Of a stretch of DNA of 12,717 bases, positions 1 through 7,955 are shown piece by piece. The DNA comes from Nitrosomonas eutropha. GTDB lineage: Bacteria; Pseudomonadota; Gammaproteobacteria; Burkholderiales; Nitrosomonadaceae. The notes below the pieces were generated by a model. It did no database searches. It saw nothing but the letters and a program-made list of their open reading frames with translations, and was not told where the DNA came from. The translations under genes and the position numbers were made by a program. The DNA is taken from assembly GCA_014584635.1 (NCBI GenBank), contig JACTML010000142.1:1-12717 (forward strand). Direction: 5' to 3'. Position 1 is the first letter of the stretch, and every line of letters begins with the position of its first letter.

Positions 1-1
1 G

Positions 2-121
2 CATTCCTGCGGATTAAGACACGCCCGCGAGCTGCGCCGGGAACATATCCGTATCGTGGAAACAGCCGGAAAAAGTATCGCGCTGAACAAGCTGCATCCC
101 TACCCGGAAGCAAGAAACTGA
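2..121 (+). CDS. C-terminal end of an unidentified protein (5' end outside window)
   Basis: An open frame enters from the left edge and ends at a TGA at 119-121. It gives 39 residues ending in LNKLHPYPEARN. The composition is charged and soluble-looking (several Arg, Glu and His, no membrane segment). I do not recognise the family. A second frame on the same strand is also open across this stretch (ending at a TAA near 175), but its Arg/Pro/Ser-rich translation looks less protein-like. The frame choice is therefore an inference from composition. A hairpin with a T-run about 100 bases after the stop would suit the end of this transcription unit. Confidence 0.35.
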   Translation, partial: HSCGLRHARELRREHIRIVETAGKSIALNKLHPYPEARN

Positions 122-217
122 AACATGCGAGCTGCTGCGGATCGGATATTTCCCGGTACTTTTTATGCTATTGTTAAGGCCATCCATAGAAACATGATTG
201 AATGGATAACATCTTTT

Positions 218-250
218 CCTGCCCGGAAATCTGATTCGGGACAGGTTTTT
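218..250 (+). terminator. Hairpin plus T-run: intrinsic terminator or attenuator
   Basis: The arm CCTGCCCGGA (218-227) pairs with TTCGGGACAGG (235-245), with one bulged A and one G-T pair. It is followed directly by TTTTT (246-250). This is the layout of a rho-independent terminator, presumably for the gene ending at 121. It lies only 19 bases before the ribosome binding site of the next gene, so it could instead act as an attenuator in that gene's leader. Confidence 0.6.
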
Positions 251-269
251 ATCAGTAAATCAATCCTAC

Positions 270-274
270 AGGAG
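270..274 (+). promoter_or_regulatory. Ribosome binding site of the small secreted protein gene
   Basis: AGGAG lies 8 bases before the ATG at 283. This spacing is near ideal and is the main argument that the short frame is really translated. Confidence 0.7.
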
Positions 275-282
275 TATGCAAA

Positions 283-546
283 ATGAAACTTTTACATCTG
301 GCAGCAGCCCTGGTTATGTCTTTCTTCCTCTCCAGTGCATTTGCGGAAGAAACCATCATGGAAAAACTCGATGTACAGAAAAATGACATGCAGCGCTCTA
401 CCAACAAAGCTATCAATCGCGCCAAAGAAGCTGCCTGCACCAGTAGCGAAATGGAATGCATGAAACAAAAAGCTGAACACCGCGCCAGCGAAGCTTATGA
501 TGCCACCAAAGACAAAGCTACTGAACTCAAAAACAAACTTGATTAA
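283..546 (+). CDS. Small secreted helical protein with two cysteines, function unknown
   Basis: The frame encodes 87 residues. Residues 1-21 form a classic Sec signal peptide: a Lys near the start, a hydrophobic core, and an SAFA|EE cleavage site by signal peptidase I. The mature part of about 66 residues is highly charged, rich in Lys, Glu and Ala, and predicted by eye to be helical. It has two cysteines (C52 and C59) six residues apart that could form a periplasmic disulfide. The C-terminal half, with its repeated Ala-Lys/Glu spacing, looks like an amphipathic helix. There is a good AGGAG site before the ATG. No family is recognised. The gene lies 156 bases upstream of clpB on the same strand with no clear intrinsic terminator between them, so partial co-transcription is possible. 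A role in envelope stress would be speculation from that position alone. Confidence 0.72.
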   Translation: MKLLHLAAALVMSFFLSSAFAEETIMEKLDVQKNDMQRSTNKAINRAKEAACTSSEMECMKQKAEHRASEAYDATKDKATELKNKLD

Positions 547-657
547 ACCATCCGCTCCACTGCGAGCGACAACAGTAGTGGGGCACCACCTTCCTCCCAA
601 ACCGTAGCAATCGCTTCAAAAATATTCCAAAAGCTTAATCGCTCCAGAATCATGGTT

Positions 658-668
658 CCCCCATATAG
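658..668 (+). promoter_or_regulatory. Possible heat-shock (sigma-32-type) -10 element upstream of clpB
   Basis: The run CCCCCATATAG closely matches the CCCCATnT -10 element of sigma-32 promoters. It lies 35 bases before the clpB ATG, so a transcript would start near 675 with a short leader. The -35 side is weak: the nearest CTTGAAA-like string is CTTAATC at 634-640, with a gap of 18 that is longer than the usual 13-15. Heat-shock control of clpB is known in many proteobacteria. Its assignment to this site is inferred. Confidence 0.4.
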
Positions 669-702
669 TAGGGGCATTCCAATCTTTATTTCAGGAGATA
701 CC

Positions 703-3294
703 ATGCGGTTTGACAAATTCACCACCAAGTTTCAACAAGCGCTTGCTGACGCACAAAGCATGGCGCTGGGGAAAGATCATCCTTATATCGAGCCACAACA
801 TCTGCTGCTTGCGCTCATGCAACAGGAAGACGGCGGCATTGGTTCGCTGCTGCAGCGCGCCGGGATCACCATACAGCCGTTGCAGCAGGCATTGACGCAA
901 AGCCTGGATCGCCTGCCAAAGGTGGAAGGCACGGGTGGAGAAATCAATGTTTCCCGTGATCTGGGCAACTTGCTGAACCTGACGGACAAGGAAGCACAAA
1001 AGAAAGGCGATCAGTATATTGCTTCAGAAATGTTTTTACTGGCAGCGCTGGAAGATAAAGGTGAAACTGGCAGATTGCTCAAGCAGTATGGTGCAAACCG
1101 TGCAGCACTGGAACAGGCGATTGATTCTGTACGAGGTGGAGAAAAAATTATGGATGCTGAAGCAGAAGGCAGTCGGGAAGCACTGAAGAAATATACGCTC
1201 GATCTCACTGAGCGTGCCCGTTCCGGCAAGCTCGATCCTGTCATCGGACGCGACGATGAAATTCGCCGCACCATTCAGGTATTACAGCGACGCACCAAGA
1301 ATAATCCCGTTCTAATTGGTGAGCCGGGTGTCGGTAAAACGGCCATCGTGGAAGGATTGGCGCAGCGCATCGTGAATGGTGAAGTGCCTGAAACATTGAA
1401 AAACAAGCGAGTGTTATCACTGGATATGGCTGCCCTGCTGGCGGGTGCCAAATATCGCGGTGAATTCGAGGAACGCCTGAAATCTGTGCTGAAAGAACTC
1501 GCGCAGGATGAGGGCCGCACCATTGTATTTATCGATGAATTGCATACCATGGTCGGTGCCGGCAAGGCAGAAGGCGCCATGGATGCAGGCAATATGCTCA
1601 AACCGGCATTGGCTCGCGGTGAACTGCATTGCGTCGGCGCTACCACACTGGATGAATACCGTAAGTATGTGGAAAAAGATGCTGCGCTGGAGCGTCGTTT
1701 CCAGAAAGTCATGGTAGATGAACCGGGAGTTGAGGCAACAATTGCCATTCTGCGCGGGTTGCAGGAAAAGTATGAATTGCATCACGGCGTGGAAATTACG
1801 GATCCGGCCATTGTTGCAGCTGCCGAGCTGTCTCATCGCTACATTACCGATCGTTTTCTGCCGGACAAGGCGATTGATTTGATCGACGAAGCGGCCGCAC
1901 GTATCCGTATGGAGCAGGATTCCAAGCCGGAAGTCATGGATAAACTCGATCGACGCCTGATTCAGCTGAAAATTGAACGTGAAGCTGTGAAAAAGGAAAA
2001 GGATGAGGCTTCCAAAAAACGTCTGGCATTGCTTGAAGAGGAAATCGAAAAACTGGAGCGTGAATACGCCGATCTGGATGAAATCCTGAAAGCGGAAAAA
2101 TCCCGTGCGCGCGGTTCACAGGAAATCAAAGAAGAGCTGGAGAAACTGCGTCGGGAGGAAGAAGCCGCACGCCGCAAGGGCGATTTGCAAAAGGCATCGG
2201 AATTACTGTACGGACGCATCCCGCAACTGGAAGCGCAATTGGCAGAGCAATTGCATCACGACGAATCAGCTGAAGAAACCGCACGGCCAAAATTATTCCG
2301 CACACAGGTAGGCGCGGAGGAAATCGCAGAAGTTGTCTCACGCGCAACCGGCATTCCGGTATCCAAAATGATGCAGGGTGAGCGAGAAAAACTGCTGTTT
2401 ATGGAAGATAAGCTGCATGAACGGGTCATCGGCCAGGATGAAGCCGTTCGGCTGGTTTCCGATGCAATTCGCCGCTCCCGTTCCGGATTGGCTGACCCCA
2501 ATCGGCCTTATGGCTCCTTCCTGTTTTTGGGGCCGACCGGCGTGGGCAAAACCGAGCTGTGTAAGGCACTGGCCGGATTTCTGTTTGATTCCGAGGAACA
2601 TCTGATTCGCGTGGATATGTCCGAATTCATGGAAAAACATTCCGTTGCGCGGCTGATTGGTGCGCCACCGGGATACGTTGGCTATGAGGAAGGCGGTTAC
2701 CTGACCGAATTGGTACGACGTAAACCTTACTCTGTCATTTTGCTGGATGAAGTGGAAAAGGCACATCCGGATGTGTTCAACGTATTGCTGCAGGTATTGG
2801 ACGATGGAAGGATGACCGATGGTCAGGGCCGTACGGTGGATTTCAAGAACACGGTCATTGTGATGACTTCCAACCTGGGTTCACAGATGATTCAGCAAAT
2901 GAGCGGCGATGATTATCAGACTGTCAAACAGGCGGTGATGGGGGAAGTTAAAACCTATTTCCGGCCGGAATTCATTAACCGTATTGATGAGGTGGTTGTT
3001 TTCCACGCGCTGGATGAGGCACATATCAAATCGATCGCTCAAATCCAGTTGAGTAATCTGGGCACCAGACTGGCACAAATGGAGATGAAGCTAGTGGTAG
3101 CAGAATCTGCGCTGGAGAAACTGGCTGAAGCCGGTTTCGATCCGGTATTTGGCGCACGGCCGCTGAAACGCGCTATCCAATCCCAGATTGAAAATCCGCT
3201 GGCCAAAGAGCTGCTGGAAGGTCACTTCTCCTCAGGAGAGACGATTCTGGTGGAATACAGCAACGGACATATGCAGTTTTCAGCACAACGATAA
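703..3294 (+). CDS. clpB: ClpB, ATP-dependent protein disaggregase (Hsp104 family)
   Basis: The gene encodes 863 residues (E. coli ClpB has 857). The product is a cytoplasmic hexameric AAA+ machine that threads aggregated proteins through its pore, working with DnaK/DnaJ/GrpE. The layout is complete: an N-terminal Clp_N repeat domain (about 1-145); the first ATPase with Walker A GEPGVGKT (206-213) and Walker B FIDE (E279); a long charged coiled-coil middle domain (about 410-530) that contacts DnaK; the second ATPase with Walker A GPTGVGKT (610-617) and Walker B LLDE (E683); and the small C-terminal domain with the GARPLKR sensor-2 motif. An in-frame ATG at 652 would add 17 residues unlike the family. 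The ATG at 703 gives [18 protein letters not shown], matching E. coli, and has AGGAG 5 bases upstream, so I use it. No intrinsic terminator follows, only a structured spacer. Confidence 0.99.
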   Translation: MRFDKFTTKFQQALADAQSMALGKDHPYIEPQHLLLALMQQEDGGIGSLLQRAGITIQPLQQALTQSLDRLPKVEGTGGEINVSRDLGNLLNLTDKEAQKKGDQYIASEMFLLAALEDKGETGRLLKQYGANRAALEQAIDSVRGGEKIMDAEAEGSREALKKYTLDLTERARSGKLDPVIGRDDEIRRTIQVLQRRTKNNPVLIGEPGVGKTAIVEGLAQRIVNGEVPETLKNKRVLSLDMAALLAGAKYRGEFEERLKSVLKELAQDEGRTIVFIDELHTMVGAGKAEGAMDAGNMLKPALARGELHCVGATTLDEYRKYVEKDAALERRFQKVMVDEPGVEATIAILRGLQEKYELHHGVEITDPAIVAAAELSHRYITDRFLPDKAIDLIDEAAARIRMEQDSKPEVMDKLDRRLIQLKIEREAVKKEKDEASKKRLALLEEEIEKLEREYADLDEILKAEKSRARGSQEIKEELEKLRREEEAARRKGDLQKASELLYGRIPQLEAQLAEQLHHDESAEETARPKLFRTQVGAEEIAEVVSRATGIPVSKMMQGEREKLLFMEDKLHERVIGQDEAVRLVSDAIRRSRSGLADPNRPYGSFLFLGPTGVGKTELCKALAGFLFDSEEHLIRVDMSEFMEKHSVARLIGAPPGYVGYEEGGYLTELVRRKPYSVILLDEVEKAHPDVFNVLLQVLDDGRMTDGQGRTVDFKNTVIVMTSNLGSQMIQQMSGDDYQTVKQAVMGEVKTYFRPEFINRIDEVVVFHALDEAHIKSIAQIQLSNLGTRLAQMEMKLVVAESALEKLAEAGFDPVFGARPLKRAIQSQIENPLAKELLEGHFSSGETILVEYSNGHMQFSAQR

Positions 3295-3298
3295 GTAA

Positions 3299-3381
3299 GG
3301 TACCTCTGTACGGCAGCGCATATCCAGTGTGATTACCACAATCTCACCGGTAACGCGATCGCAGCACTGTGCAGAGGTTCC
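3299..3381 (+). repeat. Long inverted repeat in the clpB-dapA spacer
   Basis: ACCTCTGTAC (3302-3311) pairs with GTGCAGAGGT (3369-3378) over 10 positions with one G-T pair. GG/CC extends it beyond a single mismatch. The 57-base loop holds smaller pairings (TTACC with GGTAA) and the 8-base palindrome GCGATCGC (3355-3362). There is no T-run after it, so it is not a standard terminator. It may be a folded 3' end for clpB mRNA. Confidence 0.45.
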
Positions 3382-3408
3382 TGACTATTGAAATTGAATG
3401 AAAGCAGA

Positions 3409-3436
3409 TTGTTTCGGGTAGAATAATGATTATTAT
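3409..3436 (+). promoter_or_regulatory. Candidate dapA promoter overlapping an AT-rich palindrome
   Basis: A -10-like TATTAT (3431-3436, five of six consensus bases) lies 16 bases after a weak -35-like TTGTTT (3409-3414). The palindrome AATAAT-g-ATTATT (3422-3434) overlaps the spacer and the -10. Its 6-1-6 form resembles the core of Fur-type operators, but an AT-rich promoter can give this by chance. The promoter call is tentative. Confidence 0.35.
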
Positions 3437-3457
3437 TTTTCATATGGACAAAGTGCC

Positions 3458-4336
3458 ATGTTCAAAGGTAGTCATGTAGCAATTGTCACCCCCATGCTGG
3501 AAGACGGAGCACTGGATCTGGACCGGTTCTGTGCTCTGATCGACTTCCACATCGAACAAGGAACAGACGGTATTGTCGTTGTCGGTACGACGGGGGAATC
3601 TCCCACTGTGGATTTTGATGAGCATGATCTGCTGATTCGTACGGCCGTTTCCTACGCGGCCGGTCGCATCCCGATCATCGCCGGTACAGGCGCCAATTCG
3701 ACACGGGAAGCGATCGAACTCACTGTATTTTCCAAGAATGCCGGCGCAGATGCCTGCTTGTCCGTCGCGCCCTATTACAACAAGCCCACCCAGGAAGGAT
3801 TGTATCGTCACTTCAAAGCAATCGCCGAGGCCGTGGATATTCCGATGATCCTATACAACGTACCTGGGCGAACTGTGGCTGATATCGGCAATGAAACCAC
3901 ATTGCGGCTGGCACAGATTCCGGGAATCGTTGGAATCAAGGATGCTACCGGTAACATTGCACGAGGCTGCGATTTACTGCAGCGCGTACCGGATGATTTT
4001 GCAGTTTACAGTGGTGATGATGCCACTGCACTGGCGCTGCTGTTACTCGGCGGACACGGCATTATCTCAGTTACCGCAAATGTCGCCCCCCGGTTAATGC
4101 ACGAAATGTATAGTGCTGCTTCATCAGGTGATTTGCTCAAGGCACGGGAAATTAATACCCGGCTATTTCGATTGCACACTGATCTATTCGTAGAAGCCAA
4201 CCCTATTCCGGTTAAATGGGCCGTCGCTAAAATGGGGCTGATTAACGAAAACATACGCCTGCCATTGACGGCTTTATCCAGCCAACATCACGAATTGATC
4301 AAAAAAGCCATGCTGCAAGCTGGTATCACGGTTTAA
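3458..4336 (+). CDS. dapA: DapA, 4-hydroxy-tetrahydrodipicolinate synthase
   Basis: This cytoplasmic TIM-barrel aldolase condenses pyruvate with aspartate semialdehyde, the first committed step to diaminopimelate (cell wall) and lysine. The length of 292 residues equals E. coli DapA. Key residues sit at the E. coli positions: the Schiff-base lysine K161 in GIKDATG, the tyrosine relay Y133 in LYNVPGRT, R138 for the substrate carboxylate, and T44/T45 in GTTGES. The N-terminus [13 protein letters not shown] fixes the ATG at 3458. The ribosome binding site is weak (a GGACAAAG-like stretch). The next gene, bamC, starts 8 bases after the stop, so the two are almost certainly one transcription unit, as in E. 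coli. Confidence 0.98.
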   Translation: MFKGSHVAIVTPMLEDGALDLDRFCALIDFHIEQGTDGIVVVGTTGESPTVDFDEHDLLIRTAVSYAAGRIPIIAGTGANSTREAIELTVFSKNAGADACLSVAPYYNKPTQEGLYRHFKAIAEAVDIPMILYNVPGRTVADIGNETTLRLAQIPGIVGIKDATGNIARGCDLLQRVPDDFAVYSGDDATALALLLLGGHGIISVTANVAPRLMHEMYSAASSGDLLKAREINTRLFRLHTDLFVEANPIPVKWAVAKMGLINENIRLPLTALSSQHHELIKKAMLQAGITV

Positions 4337-4344
4337 GGGTTTAC

Positions 4345-5508
4345 ATGCTTAATAAGCGTCCGAACAGGCGGCGGTTGGAAAAACTGCTGATCGCAAATAT
4401 TACGCTGGCAATTCTCGTTTCAGGTTGTAACCTGCTCCCTGAAAACAAAAAAATAGACTACAAATCCGCAGGAAAACTTCCACCGCTTGAAGTTCCACCT
4501 GATCTGACCAGCCCGGAAACAAATGAACGATTCGCTATTCCCGATGTAGATGCATCCGGCAGCGCCACGTTCTCAACTTACAACAGTTCACGCAGCGGAC
4601 AACTCAGGGAACGGGCGAATCTCCCTGTGCTCTCCGCGACAACATCACAAAATGGGATTCATATCGAACGATCCGGCACACAGCGCTGGTTGGTTATCCC
4701 ACGCGAACCCGCTGCGGTATGGCCGGTTGTCAAGGAGTTCTGGCAAGATATGGGATTCCTGCTCAAGGTGGAAGCACCTGATCTGGGAATCATGGAAACA
4801 GACTGGGCGGAAAACCGGGCCAAAATTCCGCAGGATCTCATTCGCAGCGCGCTATCAACCTTTTTCGACAGCCTTTATTCCACAGCCGAGCGTGATAAAT
4901 TCCGCACGCGCCTGGAACAGGATCAATCCGGCGCAACCGAAATTTTTATCAGCCACCGTGGCATGGTTGAAGTACTGGCGGACCGCAATACCAGCCGCAC
5001 AATCTGGCAGCCACGCAAATCAGACCCTGAACTGGAAGCGGAGATGCTGAACCGTCTGATGCAACGCTTTGGTGTCGATGAAAAACGTGCTGCGGATGAA
5101 GTAGCTGAAAGTGGTGGTACGGTTCAAGAACGTGCTTCTTTGGATACAACCAGAAAAGGCGTGCTGATCGTCAAGGAACCGTTTGATCGTGCATGGCGCC
5201 GAGTTGGACTTGAACTGGATCGTATTGGCTTTACAGTAGAGGATCGCGATCGTTCAAGCGGAATTTATTTCGTCCGGTATGTCAGCCCTGAAGAAACCCG
5301 TGAAGCAAGCAAAGGAAAGGGGCTACTCTCCAAGCTGGCTTTCTGGTCCAGTGATACTGATAAAAATTCAGCAGCAGAAAAATACCAGATCAGAATCAGT
5401 GAAGTGGGTTTGAACAGTGAAGTCAGTGTGCTGAATGCAAATGGAATTTCAGAAGAATCAGAAACAACCAAACGTATTCTTAATCTATTGCGCGAGCAAC
5501 TCAAATAA
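4345..5508 (+). CDS. bamC: BamC, outer-membrane assembly (BAM complex) lipoprotein
   Basis: The gene encodes 387 residues, somewhat longer than E. coli BamC (344). A lipoprotein signal peptide ends in the lipobox LVSGC with the lipidated cysteine at C28. The mature N-terminus is an unstructured stretch with DYKSAGKLPPLEVPPDL, the kind of segment that in BamC wraps around BamD. Two helix-grip domains follow (about 108-230 and 268-387), each opening with a strand and a tryptophan-containing helix (AAVWPVVKEFW and DRAWRRVGLEL). BamC is an accessory member of the machine that inserts beta-barrel proteins into the outer membrane. Identification rests on the lipobox, the two-domain layout and the position directly behind dapA (8-base gap). 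A strong terminator lies downstream at 5644-5671. Confidence 0.93.
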   Translation: MLNKRPNRRRLEKLLIANITLAILVSGCNLLPENKKIDYKSAGKLPPLEVPPDLTSPETNERFAIPDVDASGSATFSTYNSSRSGQLRERANLPVLSATTSQNGIHIERSGTQRWLVIPREPAAVWPVVKEFWQDMGFLLKVEAPDLGIMETDWAENRAKIPQDLIRSALSTFFDSLYSTAERDKFRTRLEQDQSGATEIFISHRGMVEVLADRNTSRTIWQPRKSDPELEAEMLNRLMQRFGVDEKRAADEVAESGGTVQERASLDTTRKGVLIVKEPFDRAWRRVGLELDRIGFTVEDRDRSSGIYFVRYVSPEETREASKGKGLLSKLAFWSSDTDKNSAAEKYQIRISEVGLNSEVSVLNANGISEESETTKRILNLLREQLK

Positions 5509-5601
5509 CAAATTGCAGTAAGTAGTGCCCTGACTGTTTAACCTCATTAACCGGAATTGTGCTCTCCCGGCGAGTCGATTCATTCTGTTTGTTACACCCT
5601 C

Positions 5602-5643
5602 TTTGCTTCTCCATGATTCAAATATGCATTCAGGAGAAGCAAC
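5602..5643. repeat. Stem-loop directly before the bamC terminator
   Basis: TTGCTTCTCC (5603-5612) pairs perfectly with GGAGAAGCAA (5633-5642). TGA/TCA pairs further inside after one bulged A, leaving a 13-base loop. The structure sits immediately against the terminator hairpin at 5644-5671. It may protect the bamC mRNA 3' end or belong to a small RNA ending at the terminator. Confidence 0.55.
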
Positions 5644-5671
5644 AAAAAAACCGCCTGAAAGCGGTTTTTTT
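5644..5671. terminator. Bidirectional intrinsic terminator between bamC and the lipoprotein gene
   Basis: Seven A's precede CCGC, the loop is CTGAAA, and GCGG is followed by seven T's. The arms ACCGC (5650-5654) and GCGGT (5661-5665) pair perfectly, and the A and T runs make it functional on both strands. It lies 135 bases after the bamC stop and 20 bases beyond the stop of the converging lipoprotein gene, so it serves both. Confidence 0.9.
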
Positions 5672-5691
5672 GTTTGCTCAATACTTTTAGC

Positions 5692-5892
5692 TCAGTGCCC
5701 TTGTGGGATCCCCGTGTCACCTTCTTTCAAGCATTGACCGTTTGCGTCAATTCCGTGTTCGCACTCAATACTTTGTCCAGAAATAATTTTTTCGTAGTTT
5801 TCTCTTTGTGATTCCTGAACAGCCTGATGAGGACGTCCGCATGCCACCAGAAGAATTGCAGTGGCGATAACAGCTGCGTAAGCTAATTTCAT
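5692..5892 (-). CDS. Small lipoprotein, function unknown
   Basis: The gene encodes 66 residues. A short signal peptide with hydrophobic core AVIATAIL leads into the lipobox LLVAC, so C18 should be lipidated. The residue after the cysteine is Gly, not Asp, which favours sorting to the outer membrane. The mature part of 49 residues is polar and carries two further cysteines (C44 and C54) that could form a disulfide, and a Gly/Pro-rich tail. No family is recognised. AAGGA lies about 9 bases before the ATG, a sigma-70 promoter is recognisable upstream, and the terminator at 5644-5671 lies just beyond the stop. Together these suggest a self-contained single-gene unit, which supports its being real despite its size. 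Confidence 0.77.
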   Translation of the reverse strand: MKLAYAAVIATAILLVACGRPHQAVQESQRENYEKIISGQSIECEHGIDANGQCLKEGDTGIPQGH

Positions 5893-5932
5893 TATAAAAG
5901 TTCCTTTAAAATTTTTTATAAACCCTACTGCA

Positions 5933-5951
5933 AACAGCAGTACTTGCTGTT
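5933..5951 (-). promoter_or_regulatory. Perfect 7-5-7 palindrome at the predicted transcript start of the lipoprotein gene
   Basis: On the + strand, AACAGCA (5933-5939) and TGCTGTT (5945-5951) are perfect inverted arms around a 5-base centre. They start just downstream of the predicted -10. An overlapping hairpin, TACTGC (5926-5931) with GCAGTA (5937-5942), cannot form at the same time. It may be a repressor operator or a 5' mRNA hairpin; the sequence alone does not decide. Confidence 0.5.
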
Positions 5952-5958
5952 AAAAAGC

Positions 5959-5988
5959 AGTATATAACAAAAATATCTCGTTACTCAA
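5959..5988 (-). promoter_or_regulatory. Sigma-70-type promoter of the small lipoprotein gene
   Basis: Read on the - strand, TTGAGT (5988-5983, four of six consensus bases) is separated by 18 bases from TATACT (5964-5959, five of six). The predicted start is near 5952, giving a leader of about 60 bases. Confidence 0.6.
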
Positions 5989-6149
5989 CCAAAATCCCAC
6001 TCTTGTATGAGAACAATCTGATAGCTGTTTGATATAAAACACTATTCACGATTTTCAGCCAGAATGCGAGAAAGTTTCCCGCACGGATATTTCCTGTCAG
6101 TGCAGTACCGAATACCACTTTTTACAACCATCACATAATAAAGGTACTT

Positions 6150-7697
6150 CTAACCATTTGTTGCAGATGAATACCGCACAAAGTCACGCAACCGGAAACC
6201 CAATATCCACAGGCAGGCAAAATAACTGATGGCACCCTGACCCACCATCAGCCCCAGTTTCATTACCCGCTCGGTTGCTGTCAGCGCAAACCATTCGGCA
6301 TTGCTCCCGGCCGCCAGCCATAATCCTGCACTCATCACAACCAGAGCAATCACAATCTTGAATATAAACATTCCCCAACCAGGCAAGGGCTGATAAATTC
6401 CATGAGCACGCAGTCTGGAATAAAGTATGCCCGCATTGAGACAGGCTCCCAAGCCAATCGCCAGTGCGAGACCAGCGTGTTTCAGCGGAACAATAAATGC
6501 AAGATTCATGAGCTGTGTAGCAGCAAGTGTCAGAATCGCTATCTTGACCGGTGTTTTAATATTTTGTCGGGCATAAAAACCTGGCGCCAGTACTTTCACC
6601 AATATCAATCCGAGCAGGCCGATACTATAAGCAACTAGTGCTTCTCGGGTCATCCAGACATCTTCCATGGAGAAGGCGCCATAGTAAAACAGGGTTGTAA
6701 TAAGCGGCACCGCCAGCAACGCCAGCGCGACAGCAGCCGGTAGCGTCAGTAGAAAAGTCAGACGCAATCCCCAATCCAGCAAACGGGAAAATTCCTCTGA
6801 GCTATTCTCCGTATAGTGATGTGAGAGCGAAGGCAGGATAACGGTGCCCAGCGCCACACCCAGCATACCTGCCGGAAATTCCATCAAGCGATCGGCATAA
6901 TACAGCCACGAAACACTGCCGGTAATCAGCAATGAGGCAAAAATAGTGTTAATCAGCAAGCTAATCTGGCTGATCGATACACCAAACACCGCCGGCCCCA
7001 TCAGCTTAAGTACACGCCAGGCTCCGCTGTCACGAAACCTGAAACGCAAGCGCGGCATTCTCTTCAGACGCAGCAAAAAGGGAATCTGGAAGAGTAGTTG
7101 CAGAACACCTCCAACAAATACCGCCCAGGCCAATGCCAGCACAGGGGGATTCATCAATGGCGCAAGCCACAAGGCACAGCCAATAAAAGAAAGGTTCAAT
7201 AAAACCGGGGTCAAGGCAGGCACGGAAAATTGACTGTAGGTATTCAGAATACCGCCTGCCAGCGCTACCAGCGAAATAAACAAGATATACGGAAAGGTGA
7301 TCCGGAGCAGTGCAACCGTCAGCTCAAACTTGTCCGGATCTGCTGAAAACCCCGGAGCGCTGATATAGATAATCAGCGGGGCAGCTACAATACCCAGTAA
7401 CGTCACCACAAACAGCGCTGCACCGAGCAAAGCGGTTACATGATCGATAAATTCACGCGTCTGCTCCTCAGCTCGATTATTTTTGTATTCCGCCAGAACG
7501 GGAACAAATGCCTGCGAGAAAGCGCCTTCGGCAAACAAACGCCTGAGCAGATTAGGAATGCGAAACGCCACGAAAAAAGCATCAGTCGCTACGCCTGCGC
7601 CAAATATCCTGGCAATAATCAGATCCCGTACAAAACCGAGAATGCGCGAAACCAGTGTCATACCGCTGACAGTGACGAGAGCTTTAAGCAGATTCAA
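6150..7697 (-). CDS. murJ: MurJ (MviN), lipid II flippase
   Basis: The gene encodes 515 residues (E. coli MurJ has 511). The product is an inner-membrane MOP-superfamily transporter with many hydrophobic segments (14 expected for the family) that flips lipid II to the periplasmic face for peptidoglycan synthesis. Residues needed in E. coli MurJ are conserved at the same numbers: R18, R24, D39, R52, and R270 in [14 protein letters not shown]. The start is a TTG at 7697: it gives [14 protein letters not shown] as in E. coli, the codon just before it is an in-frame TAA, and the first downstream Met (residue 13) would remove conserved sequence. The Shine-Dalgarno is weak (GGAA about 11 bases upstream). 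A ten-codon frame ends exactly at that TAA. No clear terminator follows the gene. Confidence 0.98.
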   Translation of the reverse strand: MNLLKALVTVSGMTLVSRILGFVRDLIIARIFGAGVATDAFFVAFRIPNLLRRLFAEGAFSQAFVPVLAEYKNNRAEEQTREFIDHVTALLGAALFVVTLLGIVAAPLIIYISAPGFSADPDKFELTVALLRITFPYILFISLVALAGGILNTYSQFSVPALTPVLLNLSFIGCALWLAPLMNPPVLALAWAVFVGGVLQLLFQIPFLLRLKRMPRLRFRFRDSGAWRVLKLMGPAVFGVSISQISLLINTIFASLLITGSVSWLYYADRLMEFPAGMLGVALGTVILPSLSHHYTENSSEEFSRLLDWGLRLTFLLTLPAAVALALLAVPLITTLFYYGAFSMEDVWMTREALVAYSIGLLGLILVKVLAPGFYARQNIKTPVKIAILTLAATQLMNLAFIVPLKHAGLALAIGLGACLNAGILYSRLRAHGIYQPLPGWGMFIFKIVIALVVMSAGLWLAAGSNAEWFALTATERVMKLGLMVGQGAISYFACLWILGFRLRDFVRYSSATNG

Positions 7698-7730
7698 TTA
7701 GCAGAAATTTCCGGAATAAGTGGTGCGCAT
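7698..7730 (-). other. Ten-codon upstream reading frame abutting the murJ start
   Basis: An ATG at 7730-7728 opens MRTTYSGNFC and ends at TAA (7700-7698), immediately before and in frame with the murJ TTG. AGGA precedes the ATG by only 3 bases, a poor but possible ribosome site. It could couple translation to murJ, or be chance. Confidence 0.35.
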
Positions 7731-7734
7731 GAAT

Positions 7735-7784
7735 CCTGGGTGTGAAGCCCTGCCCAGGCGGCCAGATAAAATTAATTTTGGCCG
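7735..7784. repeat. Two adjacent hairpins in the murJ leader
   Basis: CCTGGG (7735-7740) pairs with CCCAGG (7753-7758). One base further on, CGGCCA (7759-7764) pairs with TGGCCG (7779-7784). The second pair encloses most of a 12-base palindrome AAAATTAATTTT (7768-7779). Both would be transcribed in a murJ leader. Neither is followed by a T-run in the murJ direction. Confidence 0.5.
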
Positions 7785-7870
7785 ATTATCCCGGATTTCA
7801 TTTTCAAGCACCAGAATTTTACTGAGAACCTGTTTAATATTTCATTGAAACCTTGAGCCGGTTTTGAAGC

Positions 7871-7904
7871 AAAAACACCTGGTTTTATTTAGAAAACCAG
7901 GTGT
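7871..7904 (-). terminator. Intrinsic terminator after flhC
   Basis: A perfect 12-base stem, ACACCTGGTTTT (7875-7886) with AAAACCAGGTGT (7893-7904), has a 6-base loop. Read on the - strand it is followed by TTTTGC (7874-7869). It lies 51 bases after the flhC stop and separates flhDC from murJ. Confidence 0.88.
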
Positions 7905-7955
7905 GGTTATTTGTGACACATCAATAAAACTGCACAATGAAACGCTACAAAAACA

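Noticed and set aside
547..600. CCACT...AGTGG inverted repeat after the small secreted protein gene
   Set aside because: It has only five pairs and no T-run, too weak to call a terminator.
652..702. Extended clpB start adding 17 residues
   Set aside because: The extra residues do not match the family, and the ATG at 703 has a good ribosome site and the conserved ClpB N-terminus. The extension also covers the candidate promoter.
5529..5580. Possible tRNA-like or known small-RNA sequence after bamC
   Set aside because: No cloverleaf, T-arm consensus or CCA end could be built, and no known RNA family was recognised.
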